The translations under genes and the position numbers were made by a program. 64,000 nt of DNA from Mobiluncus sp034180645. Lineage in GTDB: Bacteria > Actinomycetota > Actinomycetes > Actinomycetales > Actinomycetaceae. The notes beneath the pieces are model-generated. The model was not told where the DNA came from. It ran no database searches and was given only the letters and a program-made list of their open reading frames with translations. The stretch lies in NCBI RefSeq assembly GCF_034180645.1, contig NZ_JAXFNY010000009.1, positions 4,187 through 68,186 on the forward strand, given 5' to 3'. The first letter of the stretch is position 1. Each line of letters begins with the position of its first letter. Of this stretch, positions 34,301-46,300 are shown one piece after another.

Positions 34301-37300
34301 GCCTTCAAGACGCTCAACGGTACCGTGAACTCGACAGTGGCAGCTGTCCCATCCTTGATGGTCCCGTTCACGCGAGTAGCGCCGTTAGTTGCCTTCGGGG
34401 TGGTGAACTTGCCTGTACCAACCACACCGGTGTCACTGACCGTACCGTCAGCCGCGATACCCATGAGCGAGCCGCTAAGGGTGTACTCGGTATCGGGCAG
34501 CAGGTTGAAGAACTCAACGTGGTCAATCAGCTTGACGTTATCGCCTTCCCAAACAACCTTCTGGCCTTCGTATTCCAGCTTGGTGCCAATCCGAGGCACG
34601 TCCACAACTGTCACGGTCTGACGACCATCATTCGGGTCTGCGTGCTTAGTATCCCACTTGGTCGTGTCGGTAACGCTGGCCTTGATGGTTGCGTCGTCAC
34701 CAGTCACAAGCGAGGCGCGTGTCAGGTATTCGTACGCCACCAGCTTCAACTCGCTGCCAGCAGCCTTAGCCGCTTCCATCGGAGCCTTGAGCTTATCAGC
34801 CGTCACGTTGAACTTGATGTCCTTGGTCATGTCCACACTGTCAGCGGTGAACCTCTCTAGGCCATCTGCCAAAACTGTTTCGTTAGGCTGACCGGCGTTG
34901 TACACCAGGCGGGAAACCAGCACGTACTTCTCACCCTTGATGAGACCCTTCATCTGCACCTTATCCTGCAAATCCAGCGCCGCATCGGTCGCGATGACCT
35001 GGGTGCCGTCCTGAGTCAGGTCGGTTTCAATAGTCGGGTTGTAGGCGGTTTTTACCGTCTGGTCGGAATCCTTCGGATCCTCGTGCTTCAGCGGAGGTTC
35101 GTTCGGCTTGTCGTTACGAATCAGCTGTTCGTAAGCGACGTACTTGTAGCCGGGCTTCAGCGTACCCTCCGGGATGGCATTGAAGCCAACCTGCTGGGTG
35201 CCACTGGCCTTGTCCGGGGTGAAGGTGGCGGTGCCGGTAATACCGGTGTCGGTGACCTTACCGTCCAGACCGATTTCCATCAGGGTCGCATTCAACGTGT
35301 AGGAAACACTCGGAGTCAAACCAACGTAGCTGACCGTATCAACCAGCTGCTTGGACTCGACCGGGACGGTCGGAACCGCAGTACCAGCCGCACGGTTGCC
35401 ATCCACGCTCAGCACCGTCTTAATGCCGGGCTTCACGCCGGAGCCAACAGTCTGTGCCGGGTCGTTCGGATCCCGGTGAGTAGACTCAGCCGGACCGTCT
35501 GCCTTCTCGCCGAGGTACAGGGTCTCAAACACGACCAGCTCGTCGTTCTCGGCCACAGTACCGGCCGGAATCTCGAAGGTCATGAAGTCGTTCTCGGTCC
35601 AGGTCGCCTTGTCAGCCTTGAACGACTTAGAGGTGACCTTAATACCGGTGGACTTGTTTTGAGTCTTGTTCCACAGTTCGCCGACGACCACGTAGGTTTC
35701 CCCAACCTTCATATTGGTGAAGGTCACGGTGTCCTTGACCGTTGACTTAGCGTCGGCAATGACCAGACCACGGTCGCCCTCAGCTCTGGCCTTAGTGGCG
35801 AGCTTCGGAGCCCAGATGGTCTGAGAGTCATCGTTGATGTCGTGGTGAATCAGGAATTCTTTACCATCCTTCAGAACGGTCTCGAAGGCCACGACCTGCT
35901 TGCCGAGGATAACCCCAGCCGGAACCGAGAACTGAATCTCAAAGAATCCAGCACCGCTCGGATCGATGTCGTTGCCGGTACCCGGACCGACCTCGATGGT
36001 GGATTCCACCAACGAGCCGTCAGACAACTTCACAGTGTCGCCGGTCGCCTTGTCCTTCAACTCACCCTTCAGGGTGTAGTTCTGGGCCGGATTCAGACCG
36101 GTGTAATCCACCCGGTCGGTGATGACCACATCACCGGTGTTGTCCACTACCTGGTCGCCGTCAGCCGCATCAGTGGCGGTGGTGTCCAGAGAACCGAGCG
36201 TCACGGTCTGTTCAGGTGAAGCTGGGTCTTCGTGGGTGGCAATAGGCTTGCCATCCTTACCAACCAGTTGCTCGTAGACCACGAAGGAGTGACCGGCCTT
36301 GTTGGCCGCGAGAATCTTGTCCGCCTTCAAGGTGAACTTCATCTCACTGTTGGTCCCGGAGAACTCACCCTTTTCAACCGTAATGGTCACTTCGTTACCA
36401 GTCGCAACCGGGGTCTCGGAGACGAGCTTGCCATCCTTGACCTCCATCAACTGACCCTTGAGGGTGTAGGTGCCCGGAGCGGCCACCTTCCAGTCAACGG
36501 TATCGGTGATGGTGACGTTGCCCTGCTTCTTCGCATCAGGGTTGACCTGAATCATCTTGGCGCCATCCGCAGTCTGCGCGACTGTGGTGATGGACGGCGG
36601 GTAGACAATCTGGTTGTCATCGTTGATATCGGTGTGGGTTGCCAGCGGGGTCTCGCCCTGCTTCAGGTCCTCAAAGACCACAACCGGAGCGGTAGCCAAA
36701 CCGGCGCGCTGTACCGTGAACTTCACGATGACCTGGAAGGCATCCTTGTCTGTCGAGTTAGGCTTGTTGGCAGTGAAGGTGACCGGCTCGGTCGTAACGT
36801 ACTTGGCGTCAATCGCATCCCCGGCCTTGACCTGGGTGCCATCAGCCAAAGTGGCGTCAGCCTGGTAGTGCAGAGTACCGGTAATCGTGTATTCCTTGCC
36901 GATTTCCAGACCCTTGTAGTCCACCAGGTCCCAAATCGTCACGCTGCCATCCTTGGCGGCTTCCAGGTTCTTATCCTTCGGATCCTTGGAAGTGCCGTCA
37001 TAAGCGGTCGTGTCGATTTCAACCGGGTTGACCGTGATGGTCTGAGCCGCATCGTTCGGATCTTCGTGCGTAATCACCGGAGTACCGGTCGTATTCTTGC
37101 CGTCGAACAGCTTCTCGACAACCACCATAGACTTTCCAGCCTTGATGGAATCGGCAGGAACCTTGAATTCCATCTTTTGGTCAGCGATAGTACCGTCCGC
37201 ACCAGCAGTTACGCTCTTCGGAGCCACAGTGACACCGGGCACCTTTTCACCCAAGGTCTTGGCACCGTTGTCAGTGTTGACGTAGTGCAACTCACCAACC

Positions 37301-40300
37301 AAGGTGTAGTTGTGCTTCGGCTCGAACTTACCGGTGAACGTCACCGTATCGACGATGGTCGCGTCCTTCTGACCAGGAGTCATAGTCTGGTTCTCATCAG
37401 ACTTATCGACTGCGCTGGTACCCATGGAACCGTTGTAGACCGTCTGGTCGCCATCGTTGATGTCATGGTGTACCGCGATGGTCTTGCCTTCGTGCTTGAG
37501 GTCCTCGAAGGCCACAATCGGTTTACCAATCAGACCCAAATCGGCAGCCTGCTGCGCGGTAACCGTAAAGGTCAGGACGGTCTCACCGTTGCCCTTGGCA
37601 TCGGCGGTGATAGTACCGGTCTGGGTAATACCCGTGGATTGACCTTCCGCAGAGCCGTCCTTGATCTTCAGTTCGCCGGTCACCTCATAGGTCTTGCCCG
37701 GAATCAGGCCAGAGGCCGTCACCTTATCGTTGATGGTGAAGTCCTTGGTGACATCCACGTACTTGTCGCCGGGTTTACCAGCGCCGTTGTATGCGTCAGT
37801 AGTGACACCGGGGACGTAGACGGTCTGAGCTTCATCCTTCGGATCGGCGTGTTCAGCAACCGCGGTAGCTCCGCTCTTCGGCTTTCCGGCCGTCTGGTCG
37901 AAGTCGTCCGCCTTGTAGAGTTTCTCGAACACTACGTACTTCTCACCGCTCACGACCTTCACACCTGGGAAGGTGAGTTCCATCTTGCCGCTGGCAGCGC
38001 CCTTGGCGACAGTCAGCGTCTGGTGCGCGGTCTGAACTGTAGTCGTGCTCTTGTTGTTGATCTTCGTGAGCTCGCCGTACATGACGTAGTTGCCCGGAGC
38101 GATGGAGTTGTAGGCGACCTCATCGGTCACAACCACATCGGAGAGTTCCTTGGTCTTGGAATCCTTAACCGGCTTGGCGTTACTCATGTCAACGGTTGCG
38201 TTGCGCGTGACATCCTTACCGTTAATGTTCTGGGTGGTAGGAGCACCATTCTTCACACTCGCGGTCGTGCCGATTGACGGGCTGTAAACCGTCTGATCCT
38301 CATCGGTGATGTCGGCGTGAGTCGCTACGACTACATCGCCATCCTTGACTTCCTCAAAGGCCACAACTGTTTGGGTCTTTAGGGACTTAGCCTTGACGGT
38401 AAAGGTCAGTTCGACCTCACCCTCTTTGACAAGGGCGTCGCGCGGACCGTTGACCGTGAAGGTCTTGGTTGCGGTTGCGCCCGGATCGTTGAGTGCACCA
38501 GCATCGTTTCCGTCAGCATCCTTGACATGCAAGGTACCGGTCACAGTGTAGGTGCGACCTCCGGCGAGGTTGTTCCACTTGACCACATCCTTGACCGTAA
38601 CCGTCGCGTCATCCGAAACGGCCGGGGTCACAGGCTTGTCAATCGAAGCGGTTGTCTTTAACTTCGGCGTGTACAGCTTCTGGCAGATGTCCTTTACATC
38701 CGCGTGGAAGGGCAGGTTTGCCGCCTTGGACATTGCCTGCAGTTCAGCCGGAGTCTTGCTCGCGAGACTGTTGACATCCACATCAGCCGGCAGCATGTAT
38801 TCGAACATTACATATGTGGCACCTGGGGTCAGGTTAGCTGTCTCCAGAGTGAACTCGTTGACTGCCTCATTGTTGCCGAAGAAATTCTGTCCAGCCGGAA
38901 CAGCAATCTTCTTGTAATTGTCCACTGCGGACTTACTGGTATCATCCGTCTGCACCAAACGTCCGTACAGGTAGTAGTCACCTGCAGAAACCCTGGTGTA
39001 CTTGAGGTTATCAGTGAGTTTCTGTGTGGGCACATCCTTTTCGTTCGTAGACATGACTCGCGAGTTTGTCGTCCGGTCGTTGGCAATAGTCCACATCTCC
39101 GGTTCAAACTGCGGAACGATGGATTGACCCTTCGGTAGCGTCAGCTCAGAACCGTAGGCCCTGCACTTGGCGCAAGCCTGGTTCAGCTGCATCGGGTTTC
39201 CGCCGTTGAACACCATGATGCCCGCGGCAATACCTTCGGGATGTTCCTTCAGTAAGCTAACCGGAATCGTGAAGGAAATCTCCTTAGTGAAATCATTCGC
39301 TCCATAGGGAACGGTCACTTCCTCTGCGTAATAATCCCAATTGGCGCCGCCTTCGCTCTTCCAATTCAGGTATCCCGCATCGAAGATGCCCGTCTTTCCG
39401 GCCATCTTGGTGGAGTACAAACGTTCCACCACCGTGTAAGTCTGGTCCTCAGTGACATTCTTCAAGGTAACTTTATCGGTCAGTTTGACCCGATCTTGAT
39501 TAGGTTTAATATCGATTACCTTGATGCCATCCTTGAATACGCGCTGGCCGTTAGCAGTAGCCTCTTGTCCAGGAGCATCCAAGACAGTTTCAATACTGGC
39601 GTAGCAATCCCACTTGTTGACCATCTTCACGGAGACGTTGGCTTCGGAAGTGACATCGAACGTGATAGCGGCCTTTTCTTCATCAGGCCCCAACATGTCA
39701 AAGGCGTACTTAACCGGGGAGGCCAGAGCCTTGCCGTTGGCATCAGTGGCTGAAATTTCAGCCTTGTGACGCCAGTTGCCGTACAGGAGGGCATTCCGGT
39801 CGTTAAAGCTCTGATCGTCCAGCTCCGCTACCGTACACTTCGAGTTGTACGGCACCGTGCCAAAGTCGAGGGCATTGCCGTTGACATCAACCTTGACTGT
39901 CTTATCAACAACCGTGTCATTACCGCTCTTGCAAGTGACGTGCATATTCACGTAGTTGCGGTTCATGTAGCGGTAGTACTCGTTGTACTGCTGCCTCTTG
40001 TTGAAGTTATCCTCGGAGTAGTCGAGTCTACCGTTTGCCGAAGTGGCTTCCGCCACCTTCTGTAGCGACAGCTTGACTTCCTTGTACGTCAGCTTGTTCG
40101 TAGCGTTCAGGCTGGTAGTAGTACCGTCCTTGCCGATGACGAACTTGCCGGCGGTAGCACCTTCCGCACCGAACACAAAGTTACCTTCAGCGCCAACAGC
40201 AGTGTAAGGAGTCGGCTCTACGCCCTTCATGGTCGTAGATTCATCCAACGACCAGGACACTTCGGCAGACACGCCGGCGGTGTTACCGCTCGGGGTCACC

Positions 40301-43300
40301 TCGCGGATGGAGCACTTGGAACCGCTGGGTAGGTTGCCGGACGTCCAGGTCTTGTCAGCCGCGATATTGAACGTGATAGGAGCATCCTGGGTACCAATCT
40401 TGGACCCGTCCGGGGTCACACACCAGTACTCGAAGTTGTACTTGCCGTCAACAATCGCCGCGGTAGAGTCAGAGGCAATCGCCTTGGTGACGCTGAACTT
40501 GCCGTTCGCGTCAGAGTAGACGTTATCTACCTTGACCTCAACCACGTTGTCCTTTTCGACTACGAAGTCGTTCTCCGACAAGGTAGCCGACAGGGTCGAG
40601 CCTTCCTCGGTCTCTGCACCAGCCTGATCCTCGGTGATGTGGCACGTGTAGCCGACAGGGATGTTCTCTGCGAACTGGTATCCCTTATCGGTGACTTTCG
40701 TTACCTTGCCTTCCACCTTTTGGGTGGCATCCTTCGGATCAGCACAGGTGTAGGTGAAGTCGTAAGACTCCTTCACCGTGATGTTCTTGGCGGCAGTAAC
40801 CGACTTAATGATCTTAAACTTGCCCAGCTCACGCTCGTAAGTGTTGACTACCTCGACTGTCCGGCCCTTTTCGGTATTCAAAGTGACCGTGCCGGTCGCC
40901 TTGTCGGAAAGGACGTTCTTGCCTTCCTTCATCTCCACGGTCCACTTGTGTCCGGCCACCTTCGCGCTGGCTTCAGATTCGGTGATGGTACAGGTCGCAC
41001 CGACCGGAATCTTCACACCGTTCACATCAGCGGTGAACTCGGCCTTGTCAGTGTTCTTAAAGGTCTTGCCGTCCATGATGACGTGGTCGGCGTTATCAGT
41101 CGGGTACTTACAAGTCGCCGAGAGTTTGACCGTCTTAGAGTCAACGTTGGTGTTCTCACCAGCCACGATGGTCTTGCTGACCACCAGCTTGGTGTCGGGC
41201 ACCGTGAAGTCGTTGGTGGCGCCAACCATCAGCGCTTCATCTTCCTTATCCACGGTGAACGCCACGCCGTTGGGCTGGGCTTTCGCGTTAGTATCGAAAG
41301 GCTTTACTTCCTTGCCTTCAACCGGTTTAGCAGCGCCAACGGTCCACGTGGTCGTGGGCTCTTCATTAGCCTTAGCCACTACCGGTTTCTCCCACACGAC
41401 ACACTTGGTGCCTACAGGGAGTTTCTCGACCTTGACCGGGTCGCTGCCGGCGCTCAGGTCGTAACCGACACCGTTCTTAACCGCTCCAGCCGGAGTTTGG
41501 CAGGAGTAGTTGAAGTAGAACTGCTCGGTGTGGTTGCCAGCGTTGTTACCGGTGAGGGCGGCCTTGTAGAACTTAAAGCCGGTCATCTTTTCGGTGTAAA
41601 CGTTGGTAGCGGCGAACTGGAAGACGTTGCCTTGAGTCACGGTCTGTTCACCGGACGCCAGGTCCTTACCTGCCGGAACGAACGAGGTCGACACGTACTT
41701 CAACGGGTTCGCGTTCAGATCATTCACCAGCTGTTTGTTGGTGGCGTCCAGTTGAGCCTTCGGCTCAGCCACGGAACACTTGGAGTCCTTCGGCACCACA
41801 ATCGCTGCCGATTCCTGACCGGGGGCTACTTCGATGAATTTAGCCTTGGCCTGGGAGCCAAACGGAGTGGCCTGAGTGTAGGTCTTACCGTTCGGGGCTG
41901 TACAGCTGTAGGTGAACTTAAAGGTGGCGCCGGGCTCAAAGACGGCTCCGCCCTGGACGACCTTCTTAATGGTGAAGCTCGCCTTGTCGTAATCCAAGGT
42001 GTTCTTAGCTTCCAGCTTCAACACCTGAGCCTTGCCATCCTTTTGTTCGGGAATGGTGAACTTCTTGTATTTTTCGTACTTTCCGGTGCCGTTGGCGAGG
42101 TCCGTCACCCAATCCGGGGTGACGGTGACGCCATCAATAGTGCCCGGGGTTTCCTTGATGTAGCAGGTGGTGCCGACCAAGATGTTGTCAACAGTCTTGG
42201 TTTCCCCAGCCTTCAAGTCCAGGGTGTCTTGGGTCTTAGCCTCGTCGTTACACTCGTAATCAAAAGTGAAGGTGGCGGGTTCAGCCTTGGCGTCGCCCTC
42301 AACACTCTTGGTGACAGAGAACCCGCCGTACTTTGCTTTCACCGTGTTGGTGGCCACAACCTCCACTGCCGGCTTGGCGCCTTCCTTAATGACTACCCTG
42401 GCTTTGTTTTCACCTAGCGGCTCAGCATTGGTGTAGGAAACCTTGTTGGTAAAAGCCGCGTTAGGCGGGTTATCCTCTTGAATCGTGCACTCAGTATTTA
42501 CCGGGTAGGACTTCACCGGGTCAGACTTCGAGGGCCAGGTCTCGCCAGCCTTCAGGCTAAAGGTAGTCACGTCTTTACCGCAGGTGACGGTGAAATCGAA
42601 GGCCTTGTCCTCCTTCAGCGGGTTCGCACCGTCAGCCTTGACCTTCTTGGTCAGCGTGAACGAACCCATCTTATGTTCGTAGAGGTTGGTCGCCGTCACC
42701 ACGACAGTTGCGCCGTTGGTCGGAACCTTGAACTTGAATTCATCAGCGGAGTTCTCCAACACGTTGGTTGCCGGGATTCCGGTTTGCCCGAAGGTCAAGG
42801 ACTTAAAGATAGCCCCAGGCACGGCAGTGCTGCTCGGATTCTCGGTGATAGTACAGGTCATGCCGGCCTTAATGCCAGACGTGACGGCCACCGGAGCGCC
42901 ATTAGCAGGGACAGGCTGGTACTTCCAACCTGTGTCCGCGTTCGCGCCCTGACACCGATAGCGCAGCAAGAAGTCCTGGTTGATGGATTCCTTATCTCCA
43001 TTGTCGAACCTGGCCTCCTTTTGCAGGCTGAAGGCCGCATCGGCGGGCTGGTAGTAGTTGACGAACGCAACGGCATCGACGACGCCATTCTGAATCGGTT
43101 TCACCGCAATGGTGCTGAGCGGGCTGGTCACGCCCGAGGCATTCGTGGTGGATACCACGACGTCATAGCCCTGCGGAGCGACCGGCTGGGTTTCGGTGAC
43201 CTTGCACTTGGTGCCTACCGGCAGACCCTTGACTTCATAGGTCCACAGGTCGTTATCCGTGTCGGTAGAGGCATCCTCGGGAAGCGAGAAACTTCCGCCA

Positions 43301-46300
43301 GCCACACCCTTGTCACAGGTGTAGGTGAACTGGAACTTACCGCCGTTGGCAGCAGCCGCGGCATTCGCGTCGATGTTGCTGTCACCCTGGACTAACTTCA
43401 TAACCTTGAAGCCGCCAGTCTGTTCCTCGTAAGTGTTGGTCGCGATGACTTTGATGTCACCAGCCTGACCCATCACGAACTTGACCGAGGAACCTACCGT
43501 CGCACCATCCGCAGTGGCGTTGGTGGCAGACCAATTGGGAGCGGACATGTTGACCGGAGCGGACCGGTAGGTTTCCTCGATAGTGCACTTGGTGCCGGGA
43601 GTGACATCAATGGGGCTGGGCGTTCCCGCCTGGGTGCTATCCGTATTGGCCGCGCCGCCCTTTGCGGGAGCGTAGAGGGTCGCTTTCGTTCCATCATCAC
43701 AAGTGACTTGGAAGGTCACGTTGCCGCTAGCCTTATCGGTAGCACCAGTTGCAGCTTTCTCCAGGGTCAGCTGGGCCTTGTTCTTAACGATGTTAACGGT
43801 CTGGTCCGCGTGCTCACCGGTGTGCTTGGCGATGATATTGAGCTCACCGTAGGCAGAATCAATTTGTCCACCGCCGGCGTACTTCGGGTCAGAAGTCGCC
43901 AGGACTTCTTCGTAATAGAACCAATCCCCGTCCTTAACCTCGGAAGCCTTCAACTGATACTTGAATTGCCCGGTCAAAGTGCCCTTGCCACTAATCGGGG
44001 CGTCGGCAGTTTGGGTGAACACCGTGGTGGTGACTCCGCCGCTAACTTTCTTAAGCGTGCCAATCAGGTACTTAGTAGCATTCGAACCTGTGTTGGCGGG
44101 GATGTTTTCATACGTCACATCATCGCTCAGGGTGATGACTTCATCCGTACGGGAGAACGTGGCGGTTTCTGCGCCACCGAGTACCGAGTCAGCGCCATTC
44201 ACCTTCGCGGTGGTCTTAATTGAAGGCTTCGGTTCGGGAACGTGAGTCCAAGATACTTCCAGTAGCCCGGAGACGTCGAGGTTCTTTTTAGTAACTACGA
44301 CCTGACCTTGTGTCGTTCCATTCGTAGCATCTACAAAGTATGCATCCTCAACGTTTTCGAGCATACCAGCAAAACCGATACTGAAGCTACCATGGTCGGT
44401 AATCTTGAGGGTTACTCCGTTCGCTGCATCCTTCAAGCTAACCTTGTTGATAGGGTTACCGTTTTCATCTGTGGCACCCGCCACAGCGAGGTAAACGTTC
44501 TCACCAATAGCCTGAGCCTCGGCCGAATTCAAGTCATAATCGTTAAGCTTGACACGTAACAAGTATGCGCCATCAGGTGCCTGTTCCAAGGACACCTGAT
44601 CCAGATGCATGGTTTCCAGAGCCTCAATAATATGCGCCTGCGGACGATTCTTGTACTCGGATTTAGCTTCCTCAATCAAAGCACTTAGCGTATTTAAACC
44701 ACCGATCCAAGTATAATTATTTCCATCAAATGTACCGAAATTATCGGGCAATCCCAACACAGTCATCCAAATGGCATTCTGATGCTTGCCATATTCTTTA
44801 TTACCATGCTTTGCAAAATGCCAGGCAATAGCTTTAACTATTTCAGCTTTCTCGGGATTATTCTTTGCCCATTCAATAGTAGTTTGGGACGGATTTGTAT
44901 AAAACTCATGATTTTTACCTGTGTCCAAGCTCTGCATTGGTTCAACACAGAATGAAGATTCGCCATTAGTCGTGATGGTTACACCATCATTATCTGAATA
45001 CATGGGAATCTTCTTTGTGGTTTCATTGGTATCTTTCTTTACCAACCACCAAACATTCGACTCTTTTCCATGGTGTGCCGCATTAACGTTCTTTACCAGA
45101 ATCAGGCTACCAACCGGGACAATAGGACCGTTCTGTTCACAGTAATCCAAACCCACAAAACTTGAAGTAGAGCCCGATTCCTCATATTTCTTTTCTAACC
45201 AGTCCTGGCCCTGCTTGCGCAGATTATCGAACTGGGCGTTGAGGTTATCCACCATCTTTGCCTTGGTGACAGCATCAATGTTATGTGCAGCCACAAACTG
45301 GTCCAGTTGATCCATCACATCCGCTTTAGCGTCATCAACCTGTTTATTAAAGGCGGCAATAGCGGTGTCTTTGTCCACGCTGGGATCAAACTTGAGCTTG
45401 ATTTCTTTCATCGTGGGCTCAAATTTGTAAGCGAACGCAACCGCGCCGGAAGTAGCCGTTGCGGTCGGGGTGGGGGTCGTCGGCGCCTTATTTGGACCGG
45501 TCACCGGAGTGGGAATGGAAGGATCCGATGAAGGTTCCGAAGTCTGAGGGGCAGGCTCAACCGGATCCTCAGTATTGGCGGGAAGCTGCGCGGTGCTGGC
45601 CGAACCGGTGGACTCGGTGGAGGAACCCGGGTCGCTGGAGGGGTCGGAAGTCTGAGCAAAAATACGCGCCTGAGTCGCACCCGTATCTGCAGGAGCGCCA
45701 GCCGCTGCCATCGCTTCGCCTTCGATGTGCTCCAGGCTCAGGGTGAGAGTATCCTCATCTTCCTCAGGCTCAGCAGAGGAAACAGTAGAACGGTTGGAGG
45801 AAGCCGCCTTGCTGGGAGAAGAAGACTGATTGAAGGAGACTAAAGAGGAACCACTCGGGTAGAGCACCCAAGCACCAAAAGCATGGTCATACCTCTTTTC
45901 AAGCTTAACGTCTCTATTGCCTCGGTCGGGATGAACCTCCTGCAAACCTTGATCGTTGGAGAAATAGGCATAGGTTTTTTTGTTTTTTCCTCCGCCAACA
46001 GTGGTGATGCTACTGTATTTAATTATGCACTCTTTTGGTAGATATTGTGCGGTAAACTCTCCGACCTGGGTTGTTTTACCGTAATTTAAAGCGGCCTCAG
46101 CCTGGTCCTCAGTGGAGAACAAATCCATCTTCACTGCAACGCCAAAACTTTTACCCTGAACCTGAGTACCACTTACCACACCATTTCCGTCGCTAACGGT
46201 CACTGTGGGCTTTACCGAAGCCTGGGCTGCCGGAGTGGCCGCCAGAGAGGGCATAACCAAGCCGCCAACGGCCCACGCCACGGCGATAGCCGAAGCTATA